Positions 32,185 to 43,640 of a stretch of DNA of 64,000 bases are shown piece after piece (within the stretch, counting starts at the first letter, position 1; each line of letters starts with the position of its first letter). The stretch covers positions 34,117,501 through 34,181,500 of the forward strand of contig CM044865.1 in assembly GCA_024500155.1 (NCBI GenBank). The letters are read 5' to 3'. The translations under genes and the position numbers were made by a program. This DNA comes from Chenopodium formosanum. Taxonomy: Eukaryota > Streptophyta > Magnoliopsida > Caryophyllales > Amaranthaceae. The notes beneath the pieces are model-generated. The model was not told the DNA's origin and ran no database searches. It was given only the letters and a program-made list of their open reading frames with translations.

Positions 32185-33482
32185 ATGACTCTTAGTGATC
32201 TCAATACATTGTTGGATTTGAACCCCGAGGCTGACCTCCTTGCCCCTTCATTGAGCCTATTCCCAGAGTACGATGCATTTTGATGGTGGCAAACGATTAC
32301 CGATTTTGAAGAGTTCAACACTAGGTATTAGGTGGCCAACCATATTATCCACCGTGTTCTCCATATCCTTCACCGCATACTGGGGTTTGCAGTGTTTAGC
32401 AAGCAAGACTTGAGTAAGCTGTCGCATGAAGAGCTCTTTACTTTGTGGGTTGCTACTAAGAGGAGTTGAGAGGGCGGCTCAACATGGGGTACCGGTTCAT
32501 CATGTGCTGCGAGGCAATCAAGTTGGATCACAAGACGAGAGAAATTGCCCTTGGTGGGATGATCACAAGGATTGCCAAGAAGCTTAACTATGAACGCTTC
32601 TTCCCCTCATGCACTCAAATTGGGGCCGAAAGGGATTTATTCATTGACATACAACAAATGAGAAGGTCGGGGTTCCTCCAAGGAACTTCAGATGCCAACA
32701 ATTTTCATGTTTGGATTATTGACCGTGAGCACCATTGTATCTTACCTTACCCCAGCTGTACATCCTTGGAGCGGAACGCTAGGAATATATGGAAAATTTT
32801 GCGAGACAATGGTCTGTTACCCACTGCTTTGGGTGGCGCAAGGAATATGGTAGTCGATCAACAACAACAACAGCAACAACAACAACAACAACAACATCAG
32901 TAACAACAACGAAAACAACAACAACATCATCAACAACAGCAACAACATCAAGGCATGAGTAGCCTTGAAAAACAAATGATGAGCATGCAACTTGGCATGC
33001 AAAGCCTGATGGAGAACCAACAGGGTATGTTTATGCAAACCCAATCTCACTATGGTGCGGCCGTGGATAGGGGTGAGGTCACCCCCTGGTAAATTACCCC
33101 TATTGGCCACCCCAACAAGGCCCGGTCCCTCAGTGGCAGGGATCGCAACCTACTTGGCCCTATTGGCAAGGGCCCTCCTCCCACGGTGTTTCCCGGGTAG
33201 ACTACCCGACGGAAACCGAGTACAATTATCGTACCCCGGGAAAGCGATTTTAGGGGTGACCCCAACTATCCATATGTCGAACCTACCAACTCTTCCCCTC
33301 TTCAGCTTCCCGCCCCTTTCGACTCGTTGCCTCAATGGCAACAAGACCTCTTTCGAGGTCACTATGGTTGGCCTCCGGGTTTCACCGGTGGTTGAGACCC
33401 ACACGACATCCCTTCAGAGGGTTTCTCTTACGACACCGAGGATGATGGAGATGATGACGAAGCCGGCCCTAGTGGCCACTAG
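32185..33482 (+). pseudogene. ATHILA ORF1-like protein gene, degraded
   Basis: The ATG at 32185 (MTLSDLNTLLDLNPEADLLA) opens a frame with stops near 32278, 32329 and 32468 and a frameshift near 32460-32470. A clear stretch follows (32466-32903: GGMITRIAKKLNYERFFPSC, GAERDLFIDIQQMRR). Then comes a glutamine-rich run from CAA repeats (32862-32950), a methionine-rich helix (LEKQMMSMQLGMQSLMENQQ), a Pro/Trp-rich part (PFDSLPQWQQDLFRGHYGWP), and an acidic end (EDDGDDDEAGPSGH, stop at 33480-33482). This resembles the ATHILA ORF-1 family (PF03078), whose role is not established. Confidence 0.65.
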
Positions 33483-35739
33483 CCCCCCCTTGTTTTTTAT
33501 TTCTTCCCTTTGCCCCCTCCCAATGTTTTAATTTGGCGCACCGCAGACGGTGCATTGTTTTAGTGTGGGGGGTGTGTAAGAAGCAAAGGGATGTTTTTTT
33601 TTTATAGTGTGGTGGAAGTCTTGTCATCATGCTAGTGTGGGGGGGACTTCATTGTAGGTGGTAGAGCTTACATGGTTCGACTGGCTTTATCATGTTTTGA
33701 TGTTGATTTATCTTCTTGGTTGTGATGATGATGTCACTGGGTGATTTTGATGAGCTTTTGCTAATGAATTTTCAAGTGTTTGTGTAGGTGATGGCGCTCC
33801 TATGAAGAAAAATCCAAACTCTCGATAATCCAAATTTCCCTTAATCCAAATTTTTATTAGATTGTTTTATTTTATTTCTATTTCTTCATTTTGTTTAAAG
33901 TTCTAATTTCCTTCTTTGATTTTTAACTTTTTTATTTATTTTTGTTTTATCTCAGTGGTTTCTTTCGTTTTGGCTCACTTTTCAAGCTTGGAAATGGAGA
34001 TAAAGAAAGTTAAGGGGCAAATCGAGCCCCCTCGGTGAGATTGCATAATTTATCTTGTCTTCATTTCAAGCGGCGTTTGGTGAGACCTTTCCTCTCTTTT
34101 ATTTTCTTTTTCTTTGGGTGTTTAGCTTAGGTTTAGCTTAGGAATAAGTTGAATGGTTCGAGGATGTTTTCTTTTGGTTCTATGGAACCTGTGATCGTTG
34201 ATGTTGTTATCGAACAATCACTTGTATGACGAATGGGATTTAATTGGATTATATGTCTCGTATGTGAACCTTTTTTAATTTCTTCCTCTTTCTTTTATTT
34301 TGTTTTCCCCTTTTTGTGTTACAAGCATAATTATGACAATTTGAAATGATTTTTGATTTGTAATTTGCTCACTCTTTTGGATTGGTTTGCCTCTCTTGAC
34401 GATGTGTCTTTGAATGCTTATCTTCCTAATTGATGAGGGTTTACACGGTTTGAGAATGCTTTGGGTTGAATTAGACACACTGTAAGCTAAGGTAGCCCGG
34501 TTTAACCCTAGTTCACGGGAAAGTGGTAAGATGGTGTTGCTCTCTATGGTGGATAGGATTCCCCTGGTTGGGATTTGCTATATTTCTTATCTCGTGTGAG
34601 CGTCATTAGTTCTAGCCTTCATCATTCTTGTGAGCGGCATTTAGGATCCTTAACTATGTATATCTTAATCATTGTATTGGCATCTAGCTCCCAAGATCGT
34701 GACCATATAACTTTAGAGGAGGAAGAGGGCATTTCTTCTCATTTTTCTTTGTTTTCTTTGTGTTTTGTTACAAATTTGGTTTTCATTTTTTACATTCACC
34801 CACTTGCTATCCAATTTGAGCCTTATTTCCCCTTTCTTGACTTAGCCATATTACAAACCTATCGGCCTATGTTCTACCAACCCTTGTAGTTAGTGAAGCA
34901 TTGACTTGTGAGGTTCGAGTTTGATAATGTTGAAATTGAGCAAGAAAGTTGTGTATTTTGGTTCAAGTAAGGTTTTGAAAGATTATTCATGAAAAGTGTA
35001 TGCAAAAAGGTTTGGCAAGAAAGTTGAAACTCATGAAAACCAAAAAATAAAATAAAAAAGTTAAAAAAATATGAAAAAGATTGGAGTAATGTGGTGTGGT
35101 TTGTTTTGAAAGGTTGTAAGTTTGAGAATAGGTTCAATTCTTAGGATGTTCTTGAGAGATGGCCACTCTTATGCTTCACTTAAGAATTGCCACCAAAATT
35201 TTCAAATTGTTTCCCAACCTTAACCCCTAGCCATGACATTACAACCCTACTTAAGACCCTTGGATTTTAGAGGGGCGTGGTCAAAGAACGGTGGAGGGAG
35301 GTAGACTTCAACCCTATGGAGAGAGTATGCATAGTTGAGATGTTGGGATGACCTTATAATTCCACATAAAAATTTCTTTTTCCGGTTCCCCCGAGGAATC
35401 ATGAGGAGCTAGATAGGGGATGAATTGAAGATAGTGGAGAGAACGCGAACCGTCTTGGTTGGGGCTAGGGCGGAGAATGAAATCGTTAATTTTCTATGCT
35501 TAGCTTAGGTTTGTCTTTTTCAACCTTGAGCATCTTGGAACATGTTTTCCTTCTTTGAATTGAGAAAGATAGGTATTCTTTTGTGCATTTATTTGCATAG
35601 GAGTCCAAATGGAGCATTTCATTACCTTGAGGCTTGATTGGTTTTGCTAAAACCTTGTCATGTTATGTTTGTTGTGTTTGTCTTTTTGCTCCAGTTTTCC
35701 TTGCTTGAGGACAAGCAAGAGGCAAGTGTGGGGGTTTTT
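33483..35739 (+). other. Non-coding 3' region of element D with polypurine tract
   Basis: No ORF of note. It is homologous to 14300-16381 over most of its length. It starts with a C-run (33484-33489), has two aagtgtgggg-type purine tracts (33560, 33632), and ends in gtgtgggggt (35727-35736) before the LTR. Confidence 0.7.
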
Positions 35740-35975
35740 TATGAGTGGCATTTATGCCACTCTTTTATCCTTTTTCTCTAAGGATTCTCCTCTCATTTGC
35801 ACTTGTTTGGCCCTTTTTCTTAGCATTTTTACCTAGTTTAGTTTCCTCTTTTCGTTTCTCCTTTATCTTCCCTTTTCTTAGTCTTCTCGCCTTCTCTTTA
35901 TTTTGATTTCCATGCTTTTGTTTTTTAGGTATTTTGTGCCGAAAGAAATAGCATTTCAAGGAGCCAAGCAAACAG

Positions 35976-36297
35976 TTCTGCGCGGGATGTTGTGCGGCTA
36001 TTGCGCGGGCGCACAACCCTGTCAGAACCCGCGCAGCCAGGCTGAAGAAACAGAGTCAAACAAGAGAGTTTGCGCAACCTATTGTGCGGCTTCTGTGTGG
36101 GCACGCAGGTTTACTGTGCGGGCGCGCTTGATTTCCCCGTACCCTCAAAGTTGCAGCCGCGCACTATGCTGAGAGGTCGCACACTTCTACTGCGCGGGCG
36201 CGCATATGTCGTGTGCGGACGCGCACCACTGGGTTTCTGATTTCATTGCACCTTGTTGCCCAAGTTTCTTTCTTTTGGGGGAGCCACATATATGTAG
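35976..36297 (+). promoter_or_regulatory. LTR-D promoter: GC-rich word array plus TATA box
   Basis: Copies of ctgcgcggg, tgttgtgcggc, ttgcgcgggcgcac, ctgtgcgggcgcgc, tactgcgcgggcgcgc and tgtgcggacgcgca lie between 35976 and 36228. A catatatgtag TATA-like box lies at about 36286-36296. The array is homologous to 1946-2231. Confidence 0.65.
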
Positions 36298-36898
36298 ACG
36301 GGACTCTTTGTAATAAAGGACACTTAGTACTAATTCCATAGAATATTAGCCTAATCTAGAGAGAGAAAGTTGATTGTTATTCAAGCATCCTTCATTGTAT
36401 TCAACTTTGCTTAAGTTTTAATCTTCAAACAATCAAGCAAGAATCCAAGTTTTCATCTTTCATTAATCCTTTCTTTAGTAATCTCTTCTCCTTTCCTTTA
36501 GTTTTATTTATTTGTTTTTATTGTTACTTATTCTTGTTAATCTTATTAGTTCATCTAGTTGTTATTGATTTCATTGATTTTAATCATGTTTTGTTTTGAG
36601 TTTCTTGAGTTTAGTCCTAGTTTTGATATTATGTTTAATCTCCCTTTTCTAGGCTAAATTTTAGCTAGGGGAAGGGGGTGGGAGATATGAGTTGATATTG
36701 GATGAATGATGATGGTTAGATTGAACTTATGCCATAAATTGATGAAAGAAATGATTTTTAATAGCTTGGGATTATTGTTGCACTCTATTTGATATTTTCT
36801 AGTTTAAATGCATGAAAGTGATTTGAACTAGATTAAAATCATCTCTATTTTAATGATTGCATGATAATGAGTTATTAAAGTGGAGTTTTTATGGATTA

Positions 36899-37387
36899 TG
36901 TTTTGGGTGTTTTTGTCCCTCGGGAGAGTTACGTCACGAAGTCTGGTCCGGCCGATCTGTACCTGCAAAATAACGGAGACTTCGAGTGGTTGGAGCTCCG
37001 CCTCCGACGGTCAAGTTAGTAACTTGAAACGGTATAAAGAGTACGGAAATTTAGGTGGGGATCTGCTCGGATTCCAAGCTCAGGTGTTTCTCTGATGTAA
37101 GAGAATGCAGGTGTAATAAATGGTAAAACCTGCCCTCAAAATGATGGACATCTCCCAATTTATAGGGAATTTGGGAATTGTGCCCCTGATTAGGTCACTA
37201 AGCCCTAATCATTAATGGGCTGCGCCGTTTTGCGGCGTTCTTGGGATTTGGGCCTGAAGGCCGTCTTTTCCCTTGATTTCTGGAATGACACGTGTCGAGC
37301 AGGGATTGGTCCATTTTGGACCAATCTGGGGCTGACACGTGTCACCCTCTGATTGGGCCACGTGGCAGGGTAAAATTACCCTAAACA
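36899..37387 (-). repeat. 3' LTR of E' (489 bp)
   Basis: Minus-strand start TGTTTAGGGTAATTTTACCC (37387), end CCCAAAACA (36899). It contains the palindromes GGGTAAAATTACCC, GCCACGTGGC (37357-37366), TGACACGTGTCA-type sites (37287, 37332), the inverted repeat ATTGGTCC..GGACCAAT and a TATA box region near 37151. Confidence 0.92.
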
Positions 37388-37534
37388 TTTGCCCCTCACA
37401 GATGTGACCTGGCACGCCACGTGGCATCTGTGACACATGTCACGCTCCGGTTGGCGGTAATTTTACCGTTATAGAGTAACCGTTCACCTTCCGGGTAAAT
37501 TACGGAAATGCCCCATATTTACCCTCTATATATA
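37388..37534 (+). promoter_or_regulatory. Promoter of the antisense extra gene of E', sharing words with the LTR
   Basis: Immediately beside the LTR and on the other strand lie GCCACGTGGC (37416-37425), TGACACATGTCA (37431-37442) and GGTAATTTTACC (37456-37467), the same three palindromic words as the LTR U3. TATATATA follows at 37527-37534, about 225 bp before the ATG at 37757. The purine tract used for plus-strand priming (minus-strand GTGAGGGGCAAA) occupies 37399-37388. Confidence 0.7.
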
Positions 37535-37756
37535 GCCGTTTTACCCTCATAATTTTGTACGTTTACAAAAATTTTCTAGAGAGAAAAACTTTGAGAGAGC
37601 AGAAGTCATCCGTTTGAGTCAGACGTGAGCGAAAAAGTTTGTTCTTCAGTGACCCAGCCGGACCCGCCTCCTTTCAGATACCAAATCAAAAGGTACCGTC
37701 TCTGTCTCTCTCAGCTCTTTTCTTTTTTCACCACTTGTACATATTTCTTGCAATAA

Positions 37757-40564
37757 ATGGATGCATCACCAACACACACGGCACAGCCTAGGTTAGAGTC
37801 CAGCCGGTCACCAGGGACAGCTGAGTCTAGGAATGGGAGTGCCGTCTCGGGGTGTTGGGACCACCCTTTGCCAAGGATTCCGACCAGTTATGTGTCTATG
37901 CAGGACATCATAGCTCGGACAATGTAGACGGCCACTGATCCAAATTATAGGAGCGAAGGCTCAGGCGGCCAAACGCCTGAGGGAGAAACGTCTGGTCAGG
38001 GAAACCAGAAGACTCTGGAAAGATCCCCTCCGCGTGCCCCTTCAACCCCTACAGACTCTTTTTTCTGGAGGAGTGTGACCAAGGCGGCGACGAGGCTGTC
38101 TCTGCCCCCTTGGACCAAAGTGAGGGGGAGACGGAGAGTGACAGCTCCGCCTCTACCTCTGAGAGCAGCGATGACTTGCCCCCTCTTCCGGATAGCGAGG
38201 AGGAAGAACGGAAAAAGTGGAGTGAGAAGGACGATCCCTTCAGCATCCACGTCTCCTCCATGGACCGGATCCAAATGGAGGAAAACTTAGAGAATTTTAG
38301 GAAAATGAACCCGCTAGGAGACGGGTATAAGATCCGGGTGCCGCCTGAGTTGGGCACTATCGCCTGGGGGGACGATCAACAGAACGCCAACAGCTATTTT
38401 GGCTGTTATGAGGCGGCGTTCAAAGCCGGCCTTCGCTTCCCCCTTCACCAGGCGGTGAAGGCAATTTTGAGAGGTTACGGCCTTGGGATCTGGCAACTTA
38501 CCCCTAACTCCTGGACCAACATTCTAGGGTATGTTGCCGCCTGCGAGTTCTAGGGGCTTAACCCCGGCTGGGAGGCTTTTGCAAGCATGCACTACCTCAG
38601 CAGGAGCCCAGGCGGCTGGAGGGCGTGGTACACTCTAACTACGCAGCCGCAATATATGATGATCTTGGACAAGGTCTCCAAGTTCGATGGCTGGAAACAC
38701 AGGTTCTACCTGATGTCAGCCCCAACCAGACGGGAAAACTATGAATTCCGTCTGTACAATAAGAAGCCTGACTTGTTGGGCAGGAAGTGCGCTCTTCCCC
38801 GGATCTCAGAGGAAGACTTTGACAAAATAATTGAGGCAGACTTTTTCGGCCTCACAAACGCAACTATGTCAACAGGGGAAACAATAAAAGTCCCTAAGAA
38901 CTTGATTCCCAAGAGCGCCTGGTTCAGGGATGAATGTTTTCTAGCCGCTTGTGGGCTAGGGCACATGTTTAATAAACGTATGCACCTGAGTTCATACCGT
39001 CTGTAGTATTTTTCTATCGGTATTGATTTATGATGTTGACCAATTTCTTTCTTTTTGCAGAAGAAGCATTAAACATGTTGCAGTCGGAGAAAATTCCCAA
39101 GCGGTCTTCTGCGGCCATCCGCAAAGATCTTGCAGAGAAAGCTGCGGCCGAGCTCAGGGCCAAGGTATTGAGCGCCTGACCCTTTATTTAGTTGCTTTAA
39201 AAACTATTTTTTCCGGATACTAACTTTGACTTTGTTTATTTTTCACAGGGAGGAGAAGTTGGGAAGTCGTTTGAAAAGAATCTCAAACGGGTTAGAGAGG
39301 AGGCCCCAGCCGTTCTCAACAAAATAAAGAAGGCCGCCTCCGCGTCGACTCCTGGCGCCTCAGCCGGGTATCAACAGATGCGGATAGCGGGGCGAAACAA
39401 GAAGATAGGCGGCAGCTTGTGCCTTGACCTCGTTAACCCCGTTACAGCAACCGAGGGGTTCTTCACGCCTGCAAGCGGTACCCGCTTGGCCGGCTCTGAA
39501 GGCAAGAACCCTTTTGAATCCCCGCTTGAGCTGGGGTGGCCTTTGCGGGTGAAATCTCACTCCTAACAGACGTCATCCTCAGACGGCCGGCTACAAATAG
39601 GTGCCGCCTTAGTTTCGCACTCATCACCTATTGATTGTGGTGCAGATCAATCTCCCCGCTGGCCAGACGTCCAGAAGCATGCCAAGGCCATGCTGGAGGC
39701 CGTCCGGAAGAGGCATAAGGACAATATCCCTGGGATAGAGACGTTTAACCTTGAACGCATTCTATCCCTTTTGGCTGAGGTAAGAAACATGTCAATTCAA
39801 CTTCTTTTTTTCTTTTTTTTTTCTTTTTTTTTTTCCAAGTATTTTATCCCGCCTGAGATACTGATACCGCCTGACTCTTTGCAGGCCATGCTGCGGGTGG
39901 ACGGGCTCTAACGTCCTTATTCCCGCAAACGGGAAGAGGTAAAAAGGGCCAAGAAGTCCGCCATAGACGCTGATAATATTGCTTTACACTCGACTATCGT
40001 AAATGAACTTGAAACTAAAGCAATAATTATGATACAGGCGTCTAAAATCCAGCAGTTGGAGCTAGATCTGAAGGCGGCCAACCAGCGGGCTACGGATGCT
40101 GAGACGGCCAAGAAGGCAAGAAAAAGGCAGACGAGAGCGCCAAACAGGCTAATGAGGCGCTCAAGAAGACCCAGGCGGACCTTGGCAAACTGAAGACCAA
40201 GGTTGGGAGGCTGGAGAAGGACGCTGCGCAAGCTCATAAAAACTTTGCAGCAACCCTGGAGGCGGAGCAAAACCGCCTTGTTGCTGAGAGTGATGCTGAC
40301 AACGACGCTCGTATGAAGATTGCTTGGGCTGCCTTGTACCCAGACGCGGATTACAGCATCTGGGCAATGGCGCACAGCTATGCTGAGTACGTGGTGTACT
40401 TGAGAGAGCAAGGCGAGCCAGAGCCTGCCTCCTTTGAAGCCTGGGTCAACTCTACTGAGCCGTCCGCGCCTGAGCTTCCTGGTCCTGGTGAAGCGCAGGA
40501 AATTCCCTCAGACGATGAGGAGAAGGGAGAGGACCAGGAGGCTCCGTCTGCAGGCCAGAAGTGA
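37757..40564 (+). pseudogene. Transposase_28-like (putative gypsy-type) extra gene, antisense in E', degraded
   Basis: The first part starts MDASPTHTAQPRLESS and stops at TAG 37925. After a frameshift, 38110-39006 holds an acidic serine-rich region and the family block GLRFPLHQAVKAILRGYGLG with LTPNSWTNILGYV (PF04195-like), then a TAG at 38551 and MHYLSRSPGGWRAWYTLTTQ in the same frame. Smaller exons follow: 39061-39164 (ends LRAK, gtattg donor), 39250 onward (GGEVGKSFEKNLKRVREEAP). The last exon (about 39950-40564) is a long coiled coil (QASKIQQLELDLKAANQ..) ending acidic, with TGA at 40562. The gene is transcribed against gag-pol. Function unknown. Confidence 0.75.
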
Positions 40565-40697
40565 CCCCTCAGCGGCAGTATGCCAATCTTTGCTTTCTTT
40601 TAATTTTCTTTTTATTCAGCGGCTATATGCCAAAACTTGCTTTTTCCGGCCTGCGTGCCGAGTATCTGTGTATTTACCGGCTGTGGAGCCGGGTTAA

Positions 40698-42668
40698 TTA
40701 AGAATTTCTTTCTCTCGGACGCGGTCCGGTTAACATTTGATCATCTTTGTCCATCTTTCGAAGATGGCTCTTGGTGCCCCGGATGGTAGGGCCACCACAT
40801 GAGAACCCGCATGTTATAGTGTAGACCGGCTCCTTGTCAGTATCCGAACTACTAGCAGGCTGGGGGGTAGTCATGGAGGACTGACCCTTATTTTTCTTTT
40901 TTGCCCCGGCTGGGGACTTAGAAATATAGGACTTCAGCAGCCCTTTGTCAGCCAGACGGTCCAACGCCCTCTGAAGACTAAAGCAGTCGTTGGTGTCATG
41001 GCCAACTTCCTCATGGAACTGACAGAATTTATTTTTGTTCCGTGACTGGACAGAACTCTTCATAGGATTCGGCTTCTCAATGGACAGTCGGTCCTTTACC
41101 TCCATGAGGATGGAGTTGCAGTCTTTGTTAAACTCGTACTTGGGGACGTACGGTTTAAACTCTTTCTTTTTCTTCTTGGACGGCTGGTCAGAGTCAGTAA
41201 CCGCCCAGACTTCTTTTCTTTTCTTGCTCTCTTCTTTGTTTTTGGCCGGCTGAGCTGACCGGCTGTCTTTCTGCTTGTCGGACTTTTTGGAGTCCGACTG
41301 GCTACAAGGCGAGCAGAGGTCGGTAGCTTGGATGTAACTCTCTGCCTCCCTCAGGGCCGCCTATAGGGTGAAAGCCCCTTTTCTAACTAGGTCGAACTTA
41401 AAGGTCGACCCGTCTCTCAGACCTTTACAAAAGTCTGTAAAAGCTACCTCATCAGACAGCCCCTGAATCTGAATTCTGATCAGGTTGAACCGCCTGACAT
41501 ATGAGCGCAGCCCTTCTCTCTCTCCCTGCTTAATAGTGCTCAAATCAAGGCTTGTTTTCTTAGCAGGGATGTTCATTGAGAAGTTGGAAGCAAACAGGAA
41601 GGCAAGCTTCCTGAAGCTATCTTTAGACCCGGCTGGCAGATTGCCAAACCATTGTTGGGCAATGCCCTTCAATGTAGCCGGGAAGCATCGACACCAAGTG
41701 GCATCATCCAACCCCTGCAAGTACATGAGGTTGGTGTAAGCCATGAGGTGATCTTCCGGGTTGGTGGTACCATCATAGGTACCAACCAACACATTCTTAA
41801 CCTTGGCCGGCTGAGCCGCCTCGGTTATCTCCCGAGTGAACGCAGAAGGTTATTCACCCAGGCGCAGCAGACGAAGCTGCCAGTCCAATGGCTGGACATT
41901 TGGATATGCCGCCTGACCCCCAAAGAAGGCCGGCTGCATGAAGTGAGGAGGATACTGCCCGTAAGCCTGAGTAGGCACATACGGGACAGCTCCAATCATA
42001 TGAGTGCCAAAATGGACGGTATTACCGCCTGTCTGACTCTCATGCAAAGAAGGTGTACTCCCTGCAGAAATGTTGTTGAAGCTGTCTGGAAAATTCGACG
42101 TTGAAGCCGACTCAGACATCGATTGGTTTCTCTTCCGCTTGATGATCTCCCGGGCATCAACTGTTGATTTTTTACTTCTCACCGGTTGTTGAGTCCGGCG
42201 AGTGTTATTGGTGTTCCTCCCAAGAAGGAGAATTTTTTACCAATCAATGGTCCCGGCTGCCTTCTCCTTTGGATGGGGAGTGGGCTGCCGGTTTCTGACT
42301 AACTTCCCCTTCTCTAGAGGAGTCGTCTTCGCCGACTGGCCTTTACTTGGGCCAGCCCGGCTCTTGGTGATCAGCTCTGTGATTTCACCCTTGAAACTTG
42401 TCATGAATCTCATGAGTTCGTCTCGAGTGACAGGGGCTGATCCAGCGGCCGTTTGGGTTTCCCCTTCCGGCTGCCCAGAGGGTTGACTTGGACCCGCCTG
42501 GGAGGCACTCTGCTCCAGAGTGTCTCTGGGCCGGATGCGTTTAGTTCTGAGAGAGCCGTCTTCGGCTGTAAAAGCTTCGACCTGAGGGTCTTCATCCTCC
42601 TCATGGTCTATAAAAACATCTGGGTTTTCACCCAGACGGTTAGGGGGTGGTACAGACTCTTGAACCAT
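40698..42668 (-). pseudogene. gag: Gag of E', broken by stops
   Basis: It starts at 42668 (MVQESVPPPNRLGENPDVFI), with parts at 42668-42237, 42182-41850, 41792-41361 and 41105-40698 in the normal order. It contains the capsid block YDGTTNPEDHLMAYTNLMYL, WFGNLPAGS and SYVRRFNLIRIQIQG, and the knuckle-like CQFHEEVGHDTNDCFSLQRA. It is very close to the gag of E (58715-60650). It ends near 40698, where the reading would enter protease, but that part and all of pol are deleted and the antisense gene's end lies 134 bp away. Confidence 0.85.
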
Positions 42669-42681
42669 CTTCGAGGTACTC

Positions 42682-42699
42682 TCCCCACAGACGGCGCCA
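42682..42699 (-). other. Primer binding site of E'
   Basis: Minus strand TGGCGCCGTCTGTGGGGA, two bases inside the 5' LTR end. The first seven bases match the acceptor end used by tRNA-Asp-type sites, but I do not assign the tRNA. Confidence 0.85.
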
Positions 42700-42701
42700 A
42701 A

Positions 42702-43190
42702 TGTTTTGGGTGTTTTTGTCCCTCGGGAGAGTTACGTCACGAAGTCTGGTCCGGCCGATCTGTACCTGCAAAATAACGGAGACTCCGAGTGGTTGGAGCT
42801 CCGCCTCCGACGGTCAAGTTAGTAACTTGAAACAGTATAAAGAGTACAAAAATTTAGGTGGGGATCTGCTCGGATTCCAAGCTCAGATGTTTCTCTGATG
42901 TAAGAGAATGCAGGTGTAATAAATGGTAAAACGTGCCCTCAAAATGAGGGACATCTCCCTATTTATAGGGTCTTTGGGAATTGTGCCCCTGATTAGGTCA
43001 CTGAGCCCTAATCATTGGTAGGCTGCGCCGTTTTGCGACGTTCTTGGGATTTGGGCCTGAAGGCCGCCTTTTCCCTTAATTTCTGGAATGACACGTGTCG
43101 AGCAGAGATTGGTCCATTTTGGACCAATCTGGGGCTAACACGTGTCAGCCTCTGATTGGGCCACGTGGCAGGGTAAAATTACCCTAAACA
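42702..43190 (-). repeat. 5' LTR of E' (489 bp)
   Basis: Same length as the 36899 copy, starting TGTTTAGGG (minus strand, 43190) and ending CCCAAAACA at 42702. It carries a TATA box on the minus strand in a palindromic context (ccctatttataggg, 42957-42970) and the same GCCACGTGGC and ACACGTGT sites. Confidence 0.92.
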
Positions 43191-43640
43191 GATTGTGCTT
43201 CTTTATTCTCTTGATTTGATTGTAACTAATAAGATGCATGAGAATGATCCTTATTAGTGTAGACCTCTTTCATTGATTTGCCTAGACTATTGCATGAGAA
43301 TGAATTGTTTAGGTAGAATCTTGTGTTCTTTGGCATGTGTTTCCTGATAATCACCATTATTCCCCACTTTCTAATCATATTGGACACCCCCCTATCCCTA
43401 GCGTCATTTTCCCTTGATTTTAATCATCATTTTCTTGCTTATTTGTAGTTTTAGTGTTCTTACTCAACAAAACCAACAAAAACAATCCCCTTTTCACTCT
43501 TGCATTAGTGATTATTGATGTTGAATTAGTGTGCTTCCCTAGTGGTTCGACCCTTTACTTGCCACTAACTAGTTTAGTGTAGGTTTAGGTATTATAAATG
43601 ATTAATTTGATTAGGGTAGTAGCTTAACGACCTATCTAAC

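Larger units (their letters stand above)
36899..43190 (-). mobile_element. Retand-like Tat element E' : deletion derivative with gag and an antisense extra gene
   Basis: Both 489-bp LTRs are present (36899-37387 and 42702-43190). They differ at about twenty positions by eye. The flanks gatta (36894-36898) and gattg (43191-43195) look like a 5-bp target duplication with one change. Read on the minus strand: 5' LTR, primer site, gag (42668-40698), then no protease, RT, RNase H or integrase, then a gene on the opposite strand (37757-40564) with its own promoter, then a polypurine tract (37399-37388) and 3' LTR. A fuller relative with gag-pol is at 58193-64000, so pol was lost here. Confidence 0.88.
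32161..43640 (+). mobile_element. Athila-like element D (3' part), LTR interrupted by a Retand-like insertion
   Basis: It contains a degraded ATHILA ORF1-like gene (32185-33482), a long non-coding 3' region, a polypurine tract near 35727 and one LTR (35740-36898 plus 43191-43640). Its 5' LTR, primer site and any pol are missing. The LTR is split by the minus-strand Retand-like element at 36899-43190, flanked by gatta/gattg. The end of the LTR is cut at 43640 by the Tat-B LTR. Confidence 0.75.
35740..43640 (+). repeat. LTR of element D (mosaic), interrupted at 36899-43190
   Basis: The first ~170 bp (35740-about 35905: palindrome GTGGCATTTATGCCAC at 35745-35760, then ccttttctctaaggattctcc) match LTR Y at 16382. 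From about 35905 (the ccatgctttt..tttttaggt junction) the sequence follows the Athila-1 LTR instead (gccgaaagaaa, the GTGCGGGCGCGCA array, the gagccacatatat TATA region). The U5-like half continues at 43191-43640. The first base pair appears mutated (TT for TG). It is a recombinant of two LTR subfamilies. Confidence 0.7.
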
